Source: an uncultured Lachnospiraceae bacterium (lineage in GTDB: Bacteria > Bacillota > Clostridia > Lachnospirales > Lachnospiraceae). From it: a stretch of DNA of 52,170 bases. The DNA is taken from positions 1-52,170 of the forward strand of contig CAJUJM010000046.1 in assembly GCA_910586755.1 (NCBI GenBank), written 5' to 3'. The notes under the pieces were generated by a model. That model did not search any database. It had not been told where the DNA came from and worked only from the letters and a program-made list of their open reading frames with translations. The translations under genes and the position numbers were made by a program. Position 1 is the first letter of the stretch. Each line of letters opens with the position of its first letter. Below are positions 7,795 through 16,013 of the stretch, one piece after another.

Positions 7795-9387
7795 TTGGCA
7801 AATATTGCGGAAGAAATAAAAAAACGGAGAACTTTTGCGATTATTTCTCATCCTGATGCAGGAAAAACCACTTTAACAGAGAAATTTTTGCTTTACGGCG
7901 GAGCCATTAATCTGGCAGGAACGGTGAAAGGAAGAAAGGCCGCCAAATATGCGGTTTCCGACTGGATGGAAATTGAGAAGGAGAGAGGGATTTCTGTTAC
8001 CTCTTCGGTGATGCAGTTTAACTATGACGGATTCTGTATTAATATTTTGGATACCCCGGGACATCAGGATTTCTCCGAGGATACTTACCGGACTCTCATG
8101 GCGGCGGACTCTGCAGTGATGGTCATTGACGGTTCGAAAGGCGTTGAAGCCCAGACCATTAAGCTGTTTAAAGTCTGTGTGATGCGCCATATTCCGATTT
8201 TTACCTTTATTAATAAGATGGACAGAGAGGCCAGAGACCCCTTTGAACTGATGGATGAGATTGAGGATGTCCTGGGCATCCGAACCTGTCCGGTCAACTG
8301 GCCCATTGGCTGTGGGAAGAGCTTTAAGGGGGTTTATGACAGAAATACCAAAAAGATTACCACCTTTACGGCTGCCATGGGAGGACAGAAAGAGGTGGCA
8401 TCCCGGGAGTTTGACATGGAAGGCCAGGATGTGGACGCCCTTATTGGCCCGGATTTCCATCAACAGCTTTTAGATGAGATAGATTTGTTAGACGGAGCCA
8501 GCGACGAGTTTGATATGGAGCGGGTTCGGGCAGGGGAGCTGTCCCCGGTGTTTTTCGGATCTGCCCTTACCAATTTCGGTGTGGAGACTTTTTTAAAGCA
8601 CTTTTTGGAGATGACCACCTCCCCTTTGTCCAGAAAAGCCATTACCAGGGTAGTGGATCCTTTTCAGGAGGAGTTCTCTGCCTTTGTATTTAAGATTCAG
8701 GCCAATATGAACAAGGCCCACAGGGACCGGATTGCATTTATGCGTATCGTGTCCGGCAAGTTTGAGGCCGGTATGGAAGTAAACCATGTCCAGGGAGGCA
8801 AAAAACTGCGGTTGAGTCAGCCTCAGCAGATGATGGCCCAGGACAGAAAGATTGTGGAGGAGGCCTATGCAGGAGATATTATCGGGGTGTTTGACCCGGG
8901 CATTTTCTCTATCGGCGATACCTTGTGTCTTTCCAATGAAAAGTTTGAATTTGAAGGAATCCCCACCTTTGCGCCGGAACATTTTGCCAGGGTGCGCCAG
9001 ATTGATACTATGAAGCGCAAGCAGTTTTTAAAAGGGGTGAACCAGATTGCCCAGGAGGGCGCCATCCAGATTTTCCAGGAGTATAATACCGGAATGGAAG
9101 AAATTATAGTAGGGGTAGTAGGGGTTCTTCAGTTTGAGGTGCTTACTTACCGCCTGCAAAATGAATATAACGTGGAGGTACGTTTGGATCGGCTGCCTTA
9201 CGAGTATATCCGCTGGGTAGAAAACAAGGAAGAAGTAGATGTGGAGCGAATCCAGGGAACCTCAGATATGAAGCGGATCCGGGATTTAAAGGGAAATCCC
9301 CTGCTGCTATTTGTCAACAGCTGGAGTGTTGGCATGGTGGAGGAACGAAACCCCGGTCTGGCGCTCAGTGAATTCGGAAGAAATTAA
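7795..9387 (+). CDS. prfC: Peptide chain release factor 3
   Basis: GTPase that recycles release factors RF1/RF2 from the ribosome after translation termination. G-domain motifs are SHPDAGKTT (G1, about residues 18-26), RGISVTSSV (switch I), DTPGHQDFSEDT (G3) and NKMD (G4). EF-G-like domains II and III follow. The chosen start is TTG at 7795: the AGGAGGAAAG-like site at about 7781-7790 lies 4-5 nt before it. The earlier TTG at 7780 would overlap that site. The TTG at 7795 gives 530 aa, matching the family length of about 529. First gene of a run with pepV-like and metNIQ (22-nt gap to the next gene). Confidence 0.94.
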   Translation: MANIAEEIKKRRTFAIISHPDAGKTTLTEKFLLYGGAINLAGTVKGRKAAKYAVSDWMEIEKERGISVTSSVMQFNYDGFCINILDTPGHQDFSEDTYRTLMAADSAVMVIDGSKGVEAQTIKLFKVCVMRHIPIFTFINKMDREARDPFELMDEIEDVLGIRTCPVNWPIGCGKSFKGVYDRNTKKITTFTAAMGGQKEVASREFDMEGQDVDALIGPDFHQQLLDEIDLLDGASDEFDMERVRAGELSPVFFGSALTNFGVETFLKHFLEMTTSPLSRKAITRVVDPFQEEFSAFVFKIQANMNKAHRDRIAFMRIVSGKFEAGMEVNHVQGGKKLRLSQPQQMMAQDRKIVEEAYAGDIIGVFDPGIFSIGDTLCLSNEKFEFEGIPTFAPEHFARVRQIDTMKRKQFLKGVNQIAQEGAIQIFQEYNTGMEEIIVGVVGVLQFEVLTYRLQNEYNVEVRLDRLPYEYIRWVENKEEVDVERIQGTSDMKRIRDLKGNPLLLFVNSWSVGMVEERNPGLALSEFGRN

Positions 9388-9409
9388 CCATAGAAAGGAT
9401 GGGATTTGT

Positions 9410-10834
9410 ATGTATCAGGAGCAGATTAAAAAATATATGGAAGATCACAAGCAGGAAATGTTAGAGGATATCGCCACCCTGTGCCGGATTAACAGCGAAA
9501 AGATGTCTTACAAAGCAGGGATGCCCTTTGGCAGCGGAACCTTCCAGGCTCTGGGAGCCGCCCTCTCCATGGCGGAAAATTATGGCTTTATCACAACCAA
9601 CTATGACAACTATGTGGGAGCAGTGGATTTCGGCCATTTGGAGCGCCATCTGGATATTCTGGCCCACCTGGATGTAGTTCCGGCAGGAGAGGGGTGGACC
9701 GTGACAGAGCCTTTTGAGCCCCTGGTAAAGGACGGGAAGATTTATGGCCGGGGAACCGCTGACGATAAAGGCCCGGCAGTAGCAGCTCTTTACGCCATGC
9801 GCTGCATAAAAGATCTGGGAATCCCCCTAAAGAAAAATGTCCGGCTGATCTTAGGCACAGATGAGGAATGTGGAAGCTCGGATATTGCCCATTATTATGA
9901 GGAGGAGCCGGAAGCGCCTATGACCTTTTCCCCGGATGCCTCCTACCCTGTGGTAAACATTGAAAAGGGCCGGTTAAACGGACATTTTACGGCAGAATGG
10001 GAGGAATCCCAGGCCCTTCCCCGGCTGATTTCTTTTGAAGCGGGAATTAAGGCCAACGTAGTTCCGGGAAAGGCTTTTGCCACCATTGAGCTGGGAAGCG
10101 TAACCTTAGAGGATATCCGCCCTATTATTGATGAGGCGGAGAAGGAACTGGGGATAGAGTTTTTGCTTACTGCCCAGGATTCTCTGGAGGATGATCCCAT
10201 CTATACTATTACCGCGGTAGGCGCAGGCGCCCATGCATCCAGCCCGGAGGCAGGAAAAAATGCTTTGACTGCGCTGTTAAACCTGGTAAACCGCCTTCCT
10301 CTTGCAGAGTGCGCCCAGAAAGACTATGTAAAGAAGCTGACCGGGCTGTTCCCCCACGGGGATTTAAACGGAGAGGCTCTGGGTATAAAAATGAAGGATG
10401 AGCTGTCGGGAGATTTAACTTTGGTACTTTCCCTTCTTACCATTGATGGGGGAAGCTTAGACGGCACCTTTGACGCCCGCTGTCCTATCTGTTCCAATGA
10501 GGAAAATACTCTGAAAGTAGTGAAAGAGGCAATGGCCCAAAAGGGTATGACCCTTCACAACAAAGAGATGACCCCGCCCCACCATGTAGACGGCAACTCT
10601 GATTTTGTAAAGACTCTTTTAAAGGCTTATGAGGATTATACAGGGAGAAAGGGTGAGTGCCAGGCCATTGGAGGCGGCACTTATGTTCACCACTTAAAGA
10701 ACGGAGTCGCCTTTGGCGCGTCTATGCCGGAGACCGACAACCGGATGCACGGGGCAGATGAATTTGCCGTAATCGATGAGCTGGTGGTCAGTGCAGAGAT
10801 TTTTGCACAGGTAATGATTGATTTGTGTGCATAA
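9410..10834 (+). CDS. M20 family dipeptidase, PepV/Sapep type
   Basis: Cytoplasmic zinc/manganese-dependent dipeptidase releasing amino acids from dipeptides, 474 aa (family about 470). Metal-site motifs: HLDVVPAGEGW (His and Asp ligands, residues about 84-94), GRGTADDKGPAVAALYA, TDEECGSSD (catalytic Glu and ligand) and FSPDASYP; the C-terminal AIGGGTYVHH supplies the last ligand. The ATG at 9410 follows an AAAGGAT site; in-frame upstream sequence belongs to prfC. It sits 22 nt after prfC and 17 nt before metN, so it is probably cotranscribed with the methionine importer. A role in feeding methionine or other amino acids from dipeptides is inference. Confidence 0.92.
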   Translation: MYQEQIKKYMEDHKQEMLEDIATLCRINSEKMSYKAGMPFGSGTFQALGAALSMAENYGFITTNYDNYVGAVDFGHLERHLDILAHLDVVPAGEGWTVTEPFEPLVKDGKIYGRGTADDKGPAVAALYAMRCIKDLGIPLKKNVRLILGTDEECGSSDIAHYYEEEPEAPMTFSPDASYPVVNIEKGRLNGHFTAEWEESQALPRLISFEAGIKANVVPGKAFATIELGSVTLEDIRPIIDEAEKELGIEFLLTAQDSLEDDPIYTITAVGAGAHASSPEAGKNALTALLNLVNRLPLAECAQKDYVKKLTGLFPHGDLNGEALGIKMKDELSGDLTLVLSLLTIDGGSLDGTFDARCPICSNEENTLKVVKEAMAQKGMTLHNKEMTPPHHVDGNSDFVKTLLKAYEDYTGRKGECQAIGGGTYVHHLKNGVAFGASMPETDNRMHGADEFAVIDELVVSAEIFAQVMIDLCA

Positions 10835-10851
10835 GAAAGGAAGGCAACACT

Positions 10852-11868
10852 ATGTCAGCAGATGCCATTATCAGGCTGGAAGAGCTGGGCAAGCAGTTTT
10901 ATACTGCAAACGGCACGGTTACTGCTTTAGACCATATTAATCTGGAAATTGAAAGAGGAGAGATTTTCGGGATTATCGGCCTTTCCGGAGCGGGAAAGAG
11001 CACACTGGTCCGCTGTATTAATTTCCTGGAAAAGCCTACAGCCGGAAAAGTGATCTTTGAGGGCAAAAATCTGGGGGATCTGGGGGAAGCGGGGATTCGT
11101 ACCGCCAGAAGATCCATGGGAATGATCTTTCAGCAGTTTAATCTTCTGGCCCAGAGGAATGTGCTGCAAAATGTCTGTTTTCCCCTGGAAATATCCGGAG
11201 TTTCCAAGACGGAGGCAAAGAAGAGAGCGGAAGAGCTTTTAGAGCTGGTAGGATTAAAGGACAGGATGAAGGCCTATCCGGCCCAGCTGTCCGGCGGCCA
11301 GAAGCAGAGGGTAGCCATTGCAAGGGCTCTGGCCACCAATCCCAAGGTGCTTTTGTGCGATGAAGCCACCAGCGCCTTAGATCCCAATACTACCAAATCC
11401 ATTCTTCAGCTTCTAAAACAGATTAATCAGGATTTAGGAGTTACGGTCATTGTCATCACCCACGAAATGGCGGTAATTGAGGCTATCTGCGACAGGGTTG
11501 CCATTATCGATCAGAGCCAGATTGCAGAATCCGGAAAGGTTTCGGAAATTTTCTCTGAGCCAAAATCCAGGATTGGGCGTCAGCTTATTTTGGGAGATGC
11601 AGTGGAAAACACGGATTTTGGCAACAGCCGCCAGATTCGGATTATTTTTGACGGCCGGGCATCCTCGGAACCGGTCCTGGCCAAGCTGATCCTGGCCTGT
11701 AAAACTCCGGTAAACATTATGTACGCTGCCACCAGGGACTTAAACGGAACCGCTATGGGACAGATGATTATTCAGCTTCCTGAGGACGAGACAGAGGCCC
11801 GGAGAGTGACCAGCTATTTAAGCGCCGCCAAGGTGCCTTTTGAGGAGGTGACAGAGGATGCAGTTTGA
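10852..11868 (+). CDS. metN: Methionine ABC transporter, ATP-binding protein
   Basis: ATPase subunit of the D/L-methionine importer, 338 aa. Walker A GLSGAGKST (residues about 43-51), Q-loop MIFQQFNLLAQRN, ABC signature LSGGQKQRVAIARAL, Walker B VLLCDEATSALDP, and H-loop VITHEMAVI. The C-terminal part (about 255-338) is the NIL/ACT-like domain that binds methionine and gives trans-inhibition in MetN. The ATG at 10852 has an AAAGGAAGG site. Its end overlaps the metI start by 11 nt, indicating translational coupling. Confidence 0.95.
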   Translation: MSADAIIRLEELGKQFYTANGTVTALDHINLEIERGEIFGIIGLSGAGKSTLVRCINFLEKPTAGKVIFEGKNLGDLGEAGIRTARRSMGMIFQQFNLLAQRNVLQNVCFPLEISGVSKTEAKKRAEELLELVGLKDRMKAYPAQLSGGQKQRVAIARALATNPKVLLCDEATSALDPNTTKSILQLLKQINQDLGVTVIVITHEMAVIEAICDRVAIIDQSQIAESGKVSEIFSEPKSRIGRQLILGDAVENTDFGNSRQIRIIFDGRASSEPVLAKLILACKTPVNIMYAATRDLNGTAMGQMIIQLPEDETEARRVTSYLSAAKVPFEEVTEDAV

Positions 11869-12523
11869 TTCCACAACCCTGAATATGCTGGGGACGGGAA
11901 TTTGGGAGACCATCTATATGGTAGCCATGTCCTCCATTTTTTCTTATGTAATCGGAATCCCTTTGGGAGTCATCTTAGTGGTTACGGCCAGGGATGGCAT
12001 TAAGCCTATTCCGGCAGTAGAAAAGGCTTTGGGGATTATCATCAATCTTCTCCGATCTGTGCCCTTTATCATTTTGGCAATCATGCTCCTTCCGGTTACC
12101 AGAAAGGTAGTGGGGACCACCATAGGCCCCAATGCCATGGTATTTCCCCTGATTGTGGCCGGATCCCCTTATATTGCCCGGATGGTGGAATCCTCTTTCC
12201 GGGAAGTGGACGCCGGAGTGATTGAGGCGGCCAAGTCTATGGGAGCTTCCACCTGGCAGATCATTTATAAGGTTCTGCTTCCGGAGTCCAAGCCTTCCCT
12301 GTTAGTGGGAGCGGCAATTTCCGTCACTACCATTTTGGGATATACCGCTATGGGCGGCTTTGTAGGCGCGGGAGGACTGGGAGCCATTGCCATTAATTAC
12401 GGCTACTACCGCTATCAGACAGATATTATGCTGATTACGGTAGCCATTATGGTAATTATTGTCCAGATCATCCAGGAATCCTTTATGAAGCTTTCCAAGG
12501 TAAACGACAAGCGGATCCGATAG
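11858..12523 (+). CDS. metI: Methionine ABC transporter, permease
   Basis: Inner-membrane permease subunit of the methionine importer, 221 aa with five predicted membrane segments. It carries the binding-protein-dependent transport motif around EAAKSMGASTWQIIYKVLLPES (residues about 126-147), which docks the ATPase. The start lies inside the end of metN, so the two are coupled. A 164-nt gap with a hairpin separates it from metQ. Confidence 0.95.
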   Translation: MQFDSTTLNMLGTGIWETIYMVAMSSIFSYVIGIPLGVILVVTARDGIKPIPAVEKALGIIINLLRSVPFIILAIMLLPVTRKVVGTTIGPNAMVFPLIVAGSPYIARMVESSFREVDAGVIEAAKSMGASTWQIIYKVLLPESKPSLLVGAAISVTTILGYTAMGGFVGAGGLGAIAINYGYYRYQTDIMLITVAIMVIIVQIIQESFMKLSKVNDKRIR

Positions 12524-12609
12524 GGGATATAAAGGTATTTTGCAACGGTTATTCTTATGATATTGCAAAGCCTGTTCCAAAAACGGAAAGGCCTGTAATA
12601 TAAATCACC

Positions 12610-12655
12610 GGTACAGCTCTGGCATGTATTAAAAAATTCAGGCAGGGGCTGTACC
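12610..12655 (+). terminator. Hairpin in the metI-metQ gap, possible attenuator
   Basis: A 10-bp stem (12610-12619 with 12646-12655, one G-T pair) with a 26-nt loop, followed by AAAACTTTTT. It may partly terminate or stabilise transcripts and so set a different level for metQ. No S-box (SAM) or T-box leader motif was found in this gap. Confidence 0.4.
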
Positions 12656-12687
12656 AAAACTTTTTATTTAAAGAGGAGGAAACAATT

Positions 12688-13605
12688 ATGAAAAAACAGA
12701 TAAGTCTGGTATTAGCTGCCCTTCTTGGGGCTGCCTCTTTAACTGCCTGCGGGGGAAACAGCACAAATTCCACCACAGCGGCGGCTACCACAGCAGCAGC
12801 TGCGGCTGAAACCAGCGGGGAGGCAGCAGAAACAGAAGCAGCAGAAAGTGAAACCGAGTCCAAGGCTTCCGGAGAATTGGTTAAGGTGGTAGTAGGCGCA
12901 AGCCCGGCTCCCCATGCGGAGATCCTGGAAGCAGCGAAGCCTCTTATGGAGGAAAAAGGCTTTGATCTGGAAGTTATGGTTTACAGCGATTATGTACAGC
13001 CCAACAATGCATTGGATGCAGGGGATCTGGATGCAAATTACTTCCAGCATTTCCCCTATCTGGAGTCCTTTAACGCCCAGTTCGGAACCAAGCTGGCCTC
13101 CGCTGCTTCTATTCACTATGAACCCTTTGGCATCTATGCCGGTAAAACCAGCTCCTTAGAAGAAGTGGCAGATAAAGCAGTAGTGGCAGTGCCCAATGAT
13201 GTGACCAACGAGGCGAGAGCGCTGCTCCTTCTGGAAGCACAGGGCCTTATTACTCTCAAAGAGGGAGCAGGTCTGGAGGCAACCAAAAATGATATCTCTG
13301 AGAATCCAAAGAATCTGGAGATTATGGAAGTGGAAGCCGCTCAGATTCCCCGTGTGCTCCCCGACGTTGACATTGCTGTAATTAACGGAAACTATGCCAT
13401 TGAGGCCGGTTTAAAGGTCAGCGATGCCCTGGCGATTGAAGATTCTCAGTCAATCGCTGCAACTACCTACGGCAACGTAGTGGCAGTAAGAGAAGGCGAT
13501 GAGGAAAGCGATAAGTCCAAAGCCCTGGTAGAAGTTTTAACCAGTGATGAAATTAAAAAGTTTATTGAAGAAACCTATGAGGACGCTGTAGTGCCGTTAT
13601 TCTAA
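12688..13605 (+). CDS. metQ: Methionine-binding lipoprotein
   Basis: Extracytoplasmic substrate-binding protein (NlpA family) for the MetNI importer, 305 aa. It has a lipoprotein signal peptide with lipobox LTAC (Cys at about residue 21). A low-complexity Ala/Thr/Glu/Ser linker (about 24-62) follows as a flexible tether. The binding domain begins KVVVGASPAPHAEILE and contains YVQPNNALDAGDLDANYFQH and the NlpA-family segment VINGNYAIEAGL. The start has an AGAGGAGG site. A strong hairpin terminator follows. Methionine specificity is by family and by linkage to metN with its NIL domain. Confidence 0.94.
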   Translation: MKKQISLVLAALLGAASLTACGGNSTNSTTAAATTAAAAAETSGEAAETEAAESETESKASGELVKVVVGASPAPHAEILEAAKPLMEEKGFDLEVMVYSDYVQPNNALDAGDLDANYFQHFPYLESFNAQFGTKLASAASIHYEPFGIYAGKTSSLEEVADKAVVAVPNDVTNEARALLLLEAQGLITLKEGAGLEATKNDISENPKNLEIMEVEAAQIPRVLPDVDIAVINGNYAIEAGLKVSDALAIEDSQSIAATTYGNVVAVREGDEESDKSKALVEVLTSDEIKKFIEETYEDAVVPLF

Positions 13606-13641
13606 TCTTTAACTTTTTGCCCCAGAATCATCAGGAAAGAG

Positions 13642-13686
13642 AGGCCGCTGCAAGACGAGATATGTTTTGCGGCGGCCTTGTTTGTT
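13642..13686 (+). terminator. Terminator after metQ
   Basis: A 14-bp stem with G-T pairs (13642-13655 with 13665-13678) followed by a T-rich run. The arms resemble the terminators at 18041 and 25083 (GC-rich core plus CAAAA/TTTTG). It could also serve the convergent PIN gene. Confidence 0.7.
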
Positions 13687-13690
13687 CAGA

Positions 13691-14098
13691 TTATATCCGC
13701 GAAATCAGTTCAGCCGGAGTAAAGGCAATGACGTTACTTTTAGCAAAATCCCTTACATTTCTTGTAATAATATAATCTGCCTGCACACGCTGGGCAGTTA
13801 CGCTTTGTACCGCATCTTCGAAATCATTCCATTTTAACGCCGCTGCCCGTGAAAGGTCTGTAACATGGAAACCAACAAATTCGAAAATTAAGGACAGGGC
13901 CAGCAAAGTTTCCTCAATTTTTTTCGCATCAAGCTCTTTACGCATAACATAGACCAGGTTCGCAAACGTTAAAGAGGAAACATAGCCTTTGGCCTGTTCC
14001 GTTTCACACAGTTTCCAAATAATAGAAGAAGACTGTACAAAGGGTTCACGGTTCTGAAGAACATCCAACAAAACATTGGCATCAATCAACAGCTTCAT
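13691..14098 (-). CDS. PIN-domain toxin (VapC-like ribonuclease)
   Basis: Predicted Mg-dependent ribonuclease toxin of a type II toxin-antitoxin pair, 135 aa. PIN acidic residues: MKLLIDANVLLD (Asp at about 6), a mid Glu region, and FEDAVQSVTAQRVQADYIITRNVRDF, whose FEDAVQ and ITRN correspond to conserved PIN motifs. It overlaps the upstream antitoxin gene by 17 nt, the usual tight coupling. Family identity is clear; the RNA target is unknown. Confidence 0.87.
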   Translation of the reverse strand: MKLLIDANVLLDVLQNREPFVQSSSIIWKLCETEQAKGYVSSLTFANLVYVMRKELDAKKIEETLLALSLIFEFVGFHVTDLSRAAALKWNDFEDAVQSVTAQRVQADYIITRNVRDFAKSNVIAFTPAELISRI

Positions 14099-14324
14099 AT
14101 TTTTCTTTTAACCTTTCTGTCTTTACTTCATCAAGGTCATAATCACCTTTCAGAATACCAGTCAATGAATCTGTCAGATAAGATACAGCAGCATTTTTGG
14201 GAATAAAACGTGCTACTTCCCGGCCATTTTTCGTTACAATAATTTCCTGACCGGACATGACAAGATTTAAATATCGTCCAAAATTATTTTGCATTTCGGT
14301 TGCAGTTGCGGTTGCAGTAATCAT
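14082..14324 (-). CDS. Phd/YefM-type antitoxin
   Basis: Antitoxin and probable autorepressor paired with the PIN toxin, 80 aa. The N-terminal Phd/YefM fold is visible as TEMQNNFGRYLNLVMSGQEIIVTKNGREVARFIP (about residues 9-42). The C-terminal tail probably wraps the toxin. The start ATG at 14324-14322 has an AGGAGGG site; the reading frame is open further upstream but without a site. Curiosity: the N terminus contains TATATATE, from a short codon repeat. Confidence 0.87.
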   Translation of the reverse strand: MITATATATEMQNNFGRYLNLVMSGQEIIVTKNGREVARFIPKNAAVSYLTDSLTGILKGDYDLDEVKTERLKEKYEAVD

Positions 14325-14384
14325 ATTAATCCCTCCTGATAGTCTTGGCAGGCGCTGCTGTACATCACCTGCATTCTTCTTTTT

Positions 14385-14413
14385 AGCTAATTTTAATATA
14401 TCAAATATTAGCT
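14385..14413. promoter_or_regulatory. Inverted repeat, candidate antitoxin operator
   Basis: AGCTAA (14385-14390) and TTAGCT (14408-14413) form a 6-bp inverted repeat about 60 bp upstream of the antitoxin start, in an AT-rich stretch where its promoter should be. Phd-type antitoxins bind such repeats; the assignment is inference. Confidence 0.35.
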
Positions 14414-14458
14414 GTTTTATCAAGAAAGGAATTTGCTTATTTCTTTTTCAAAGCCGCC

Positions 14459-14476
14459 TACCCTCAGTGAACAAGG
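14459..14476. repeat. Half copy of the palindrome found at 48723
   Basis: Eighteen bases identical to the left arm of the hairpin at 48723-48772, followed by ACACA-rich sequence resembling its loop. The second arm is absent here. It lies between the antitoxin gene and the ylmC/ymxH-like gene. Confidence 0.6.
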
Positions 14477-14535
14477 ACACAAACACCACAACCCTGTCAT
14501 ACACTATAACAAACCCCAAAAAGGATTCCCAATCT

Positions 14536-14799
14536 ATGCGTATCTGTGAATTAAAAACCAAAGAAGTGATCAATATCAACACCTGCCAGCGGCTGGGTTT
14601 TGTAGGGGACGTGGATTTTAATATGGAGACCGGCTGTATGGTGGCGATTATTGTCCCGGGACCAGGAAGCTTCTGTGGATTTTTATGCCGGGAAAAAGAA
14701 TACATAATTCCTTTTTGCAACATCTGCCAGGTAGGCGAGGATATTATTCTGGTAGACTACCAGGAAAAAGAGAAGCCGGATAAATGTAAGGCGAAATAA
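14536..14799 (+). CDS. YlmC/YmxH family sporulation protein (PRC-barrel)
   Basis: An 87-residue PRC-barrel protein. The pattern MRICELKTKEVININTCQRLGFVGDVDFN, then GCMVAIIVPGP, then CREKEYIIPFCNICQVGEDIILVDY, is typical of the clostridial YlmC/YmxH family. In Bacillus, YlmC and YmxH are small sporulation-associated proteins of unclear molecular role. The start at 14536 has an AAAGGA site. It precedes nrdR, but copy B of the cloverleaf element and a promoter lie between, so it is probably a separate unit. Confidence 0.85.
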   Translation: MRICELKTKEVININTCQRLGFVGDVDFNMETGCMVAIIVPGPGSFCGFLCREKEYIIPFCNICQVGEDIILVDYQEKEKPDKCKAK

Positions 14800-14801
14800 A
14801 T

Positions 14802-14951
14802 GTAACAGTGCAGACGGCGTATCTTCTTGGCCGGCGTAGCCGGCCAAGAAGCTGGGATGTCCATCCGATGGGGAATTTGACATGGATTCTGCCTTACAAG
14901 CGAGCTTGACGTCAAAATCCATGTCAAATTCCCCGCCGTCTGAACTGTTAC
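14802..14951. repeat. Cloverleaf-like palindromic element, copy B
   Basis: A 150-bp element in the opposite orientation to copy A (7547-7694), beginning 2 nt after the ylmC/ymxH-like stop codon. It has an outer 18-bp inverted repeat with one mismatch, a perfect 13-bp GC-rich hairpin (about 14823-14851), a small GGATG/CATCC stem, and a 16-bp stem (about 14871-14886 with 14918-14933). Differences from copy A in the long stem occur in both arms and keep base pairing. Confidence 0.85.
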
Positions 14952-14961
14952 AATAAATCGC

Positions 14962-14990
14962 TTGCGGATTGGGCTTCCTTCATGTAAAAT
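14962..14990 (+). promoter_or_regulatory. Promoter of the nrdR-yqeG-aroDK operon
   Basis: TTGCGG at 14962-14967, 17-bp spacer, TAAAAT at 14985-14990, about 60 nt upstream of the nrdR start. Confidence 0.6.
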
Positions 14991-15052
14991 AAATTTAACG
15001 GACGGGAAGGAGATACCCGTTAAATGAAACAGGAGACAGGAGGGACCTTAAA

Positions 15053-15505
15053 GTGAAATGCCCATTTTGCAGTGCAGCAGATACCAAGGTAATTGATTCC
15101 AGACCGGCGGACGACAACAGCTCCATCCGCCGCCGCAGGCAGTGTGAAATCTGCGGGAAGCGGTTTACCACTTATGAGAAGCTGGAAACAATGCCGCTTA
15201 TGGTAATTAAAAAGGACGAATCCAGGGAAAACTATGACCGGGCTAAAATTGAAAGCGGGGTTCTTCACTCCTGCCATAAGCGCCCGGTATCCACCCAGCA
15301 GATCGATGCCCTGATAGACAGCATCGAAAATCAGATTTTTAATATGGAGGAAAAGGAAGTTCCCACCTCGGTTATCGGCGAGCTGGTGATGGATAAACTG
15401 AAAGACCTGGATGAGGTGGCTTATGTCCGTTTTGCCTCTGTGTACCGGGAGTTTAAAGATATCGGCACTTTTATGGAAGAACTGGGAAAATTGCTGAAAA
15501 AGTAG
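15053..15505 (+). CDS. nrdR: Transcriptional repressor NrdR
   Basis: Nucleotide-sensing repressor of ribonucleotide reductase operons, 150 aa, the family length. The N-terminal zinc ribbon is MKCPFC...CEICGKRF (residues 1-37). An ATP-cone domain follows, starting LMVIKKDESRENYDRAKIESGVLHSCHKRPV, which senses ATP/dATP. The start codon is GTG with an AGGAGGG site upstream. It is the first gene of an operon with the yqeG-like gene (7-nt gap) and aroD-aroK. No ribonucleotide reductase gene lies in the window, so its targets are elsewhere. Confidence 0.96.
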   Translation: MKCPFCSAADTKVIDSRPADDNSSIRRRRQCEICGKRFTTYEKLETMPLMVIKKDESRENYDRAKIESGVLHSCHKRPVSTQQIDALIDSIENQIFNMEEKEVPTSVIGELVMDKLKDLDEVAYVRFASVYREFKDIGTFMEELGKLLKK

Positions 15506-15512
15506 GAGACAT

Positions 15513-16013
15513 ATGCTGAAACAATTTTATCCGGCAAGCCGGAAGGAAAGTACTTATGAAATTCCTTTTGAAGAGCTGTACCGCCGGGGAGTCCGGGGAG
15601 TGATTTTTGATGTGGACAACACATTAGTTCCCCATGATGCTCCGGCGGACATCCGGGCAAAGGAACTGTTTAAACGATTGAGAGAGATAGGGCTGGAATC
15701 CTGTCTGGCCTCCAACAATAAAGAACCGCGGGTAAAAAAATTCGCTCAGGCAGTGGGAACCAAATATATTTATAAGGCCGGAAAGCCCAGGCGGCGGGGA
15801 TATAAGGAGGCCATGAAGCAGATGGGAACCAGCCCGGAAAATACAGTCTTTGTGGGGGATCAGATCTTTACGGATATCTGGGGAGCCAACCGGGCCGGGA
15901 TTACCAGTATTCTGGTTAAGCCCATCAATCCCAGAGAGGAAATCCAGATTATCATAAAAAGAGTTCCGGAAAAGCTGGTTTTATATTTTTACGAGAGGAC
16001 TACAGAGAGATGA
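15513..16013 (+). CDS. YqeG family HAD-type phosphatase
   Basis: HAD superfamily subfamily IIIA phosphatase, 166 aa. The nucleophile motif is GVIFDVDNTLVPHD (DxDxT, about residues 30-43), followed by ASNNKE (motif II), the conserved Lys in KAGKPRRRGYKEAM, and VGDQIFTDIWGANRAG (motif IV). In Bacillus yqeG sits just upstream of yqeH-aroE; here it is directly upstream of, and overlaps by 4 nt, a shikimate-pathway fusion gene, a similar linkage. The physiological substrate is not known. Confidence 0.9.
   Translation: MLKQFYPASRKESTYEIPFEELYRRGVRGVIFDVDNTLVPHDAPADIRAKELFKRLREIGLESCLASNNKEPRVKKFAQAVGTKYIYKAGKPRRRGYKEAMKQMGTSPENTVFVGDQIFTDIWGANRAGITSILVKPINPREEIQIIIKRVPEKLVLYFYERTTER

Noticed and set aside
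7873..8463. A 196-codon frame on the minus strand
   Set aside because: It is antisense to the highly conserved G domain of prfC; a mirror of that coding sequence.
12524..12687. SAM (S-box) or T-box control of metQ
   Set aside because: The gap has a hairpin but none of the conserved S-box or T-box core sequences.
14683..14922. Minus-strand frame across the end of the ylmC/ymxH-like gene and the cloverleaf element
   Set aside because: It is made mainly of the palindromic element and antisense coding sequence, and has no recognisable protein features.
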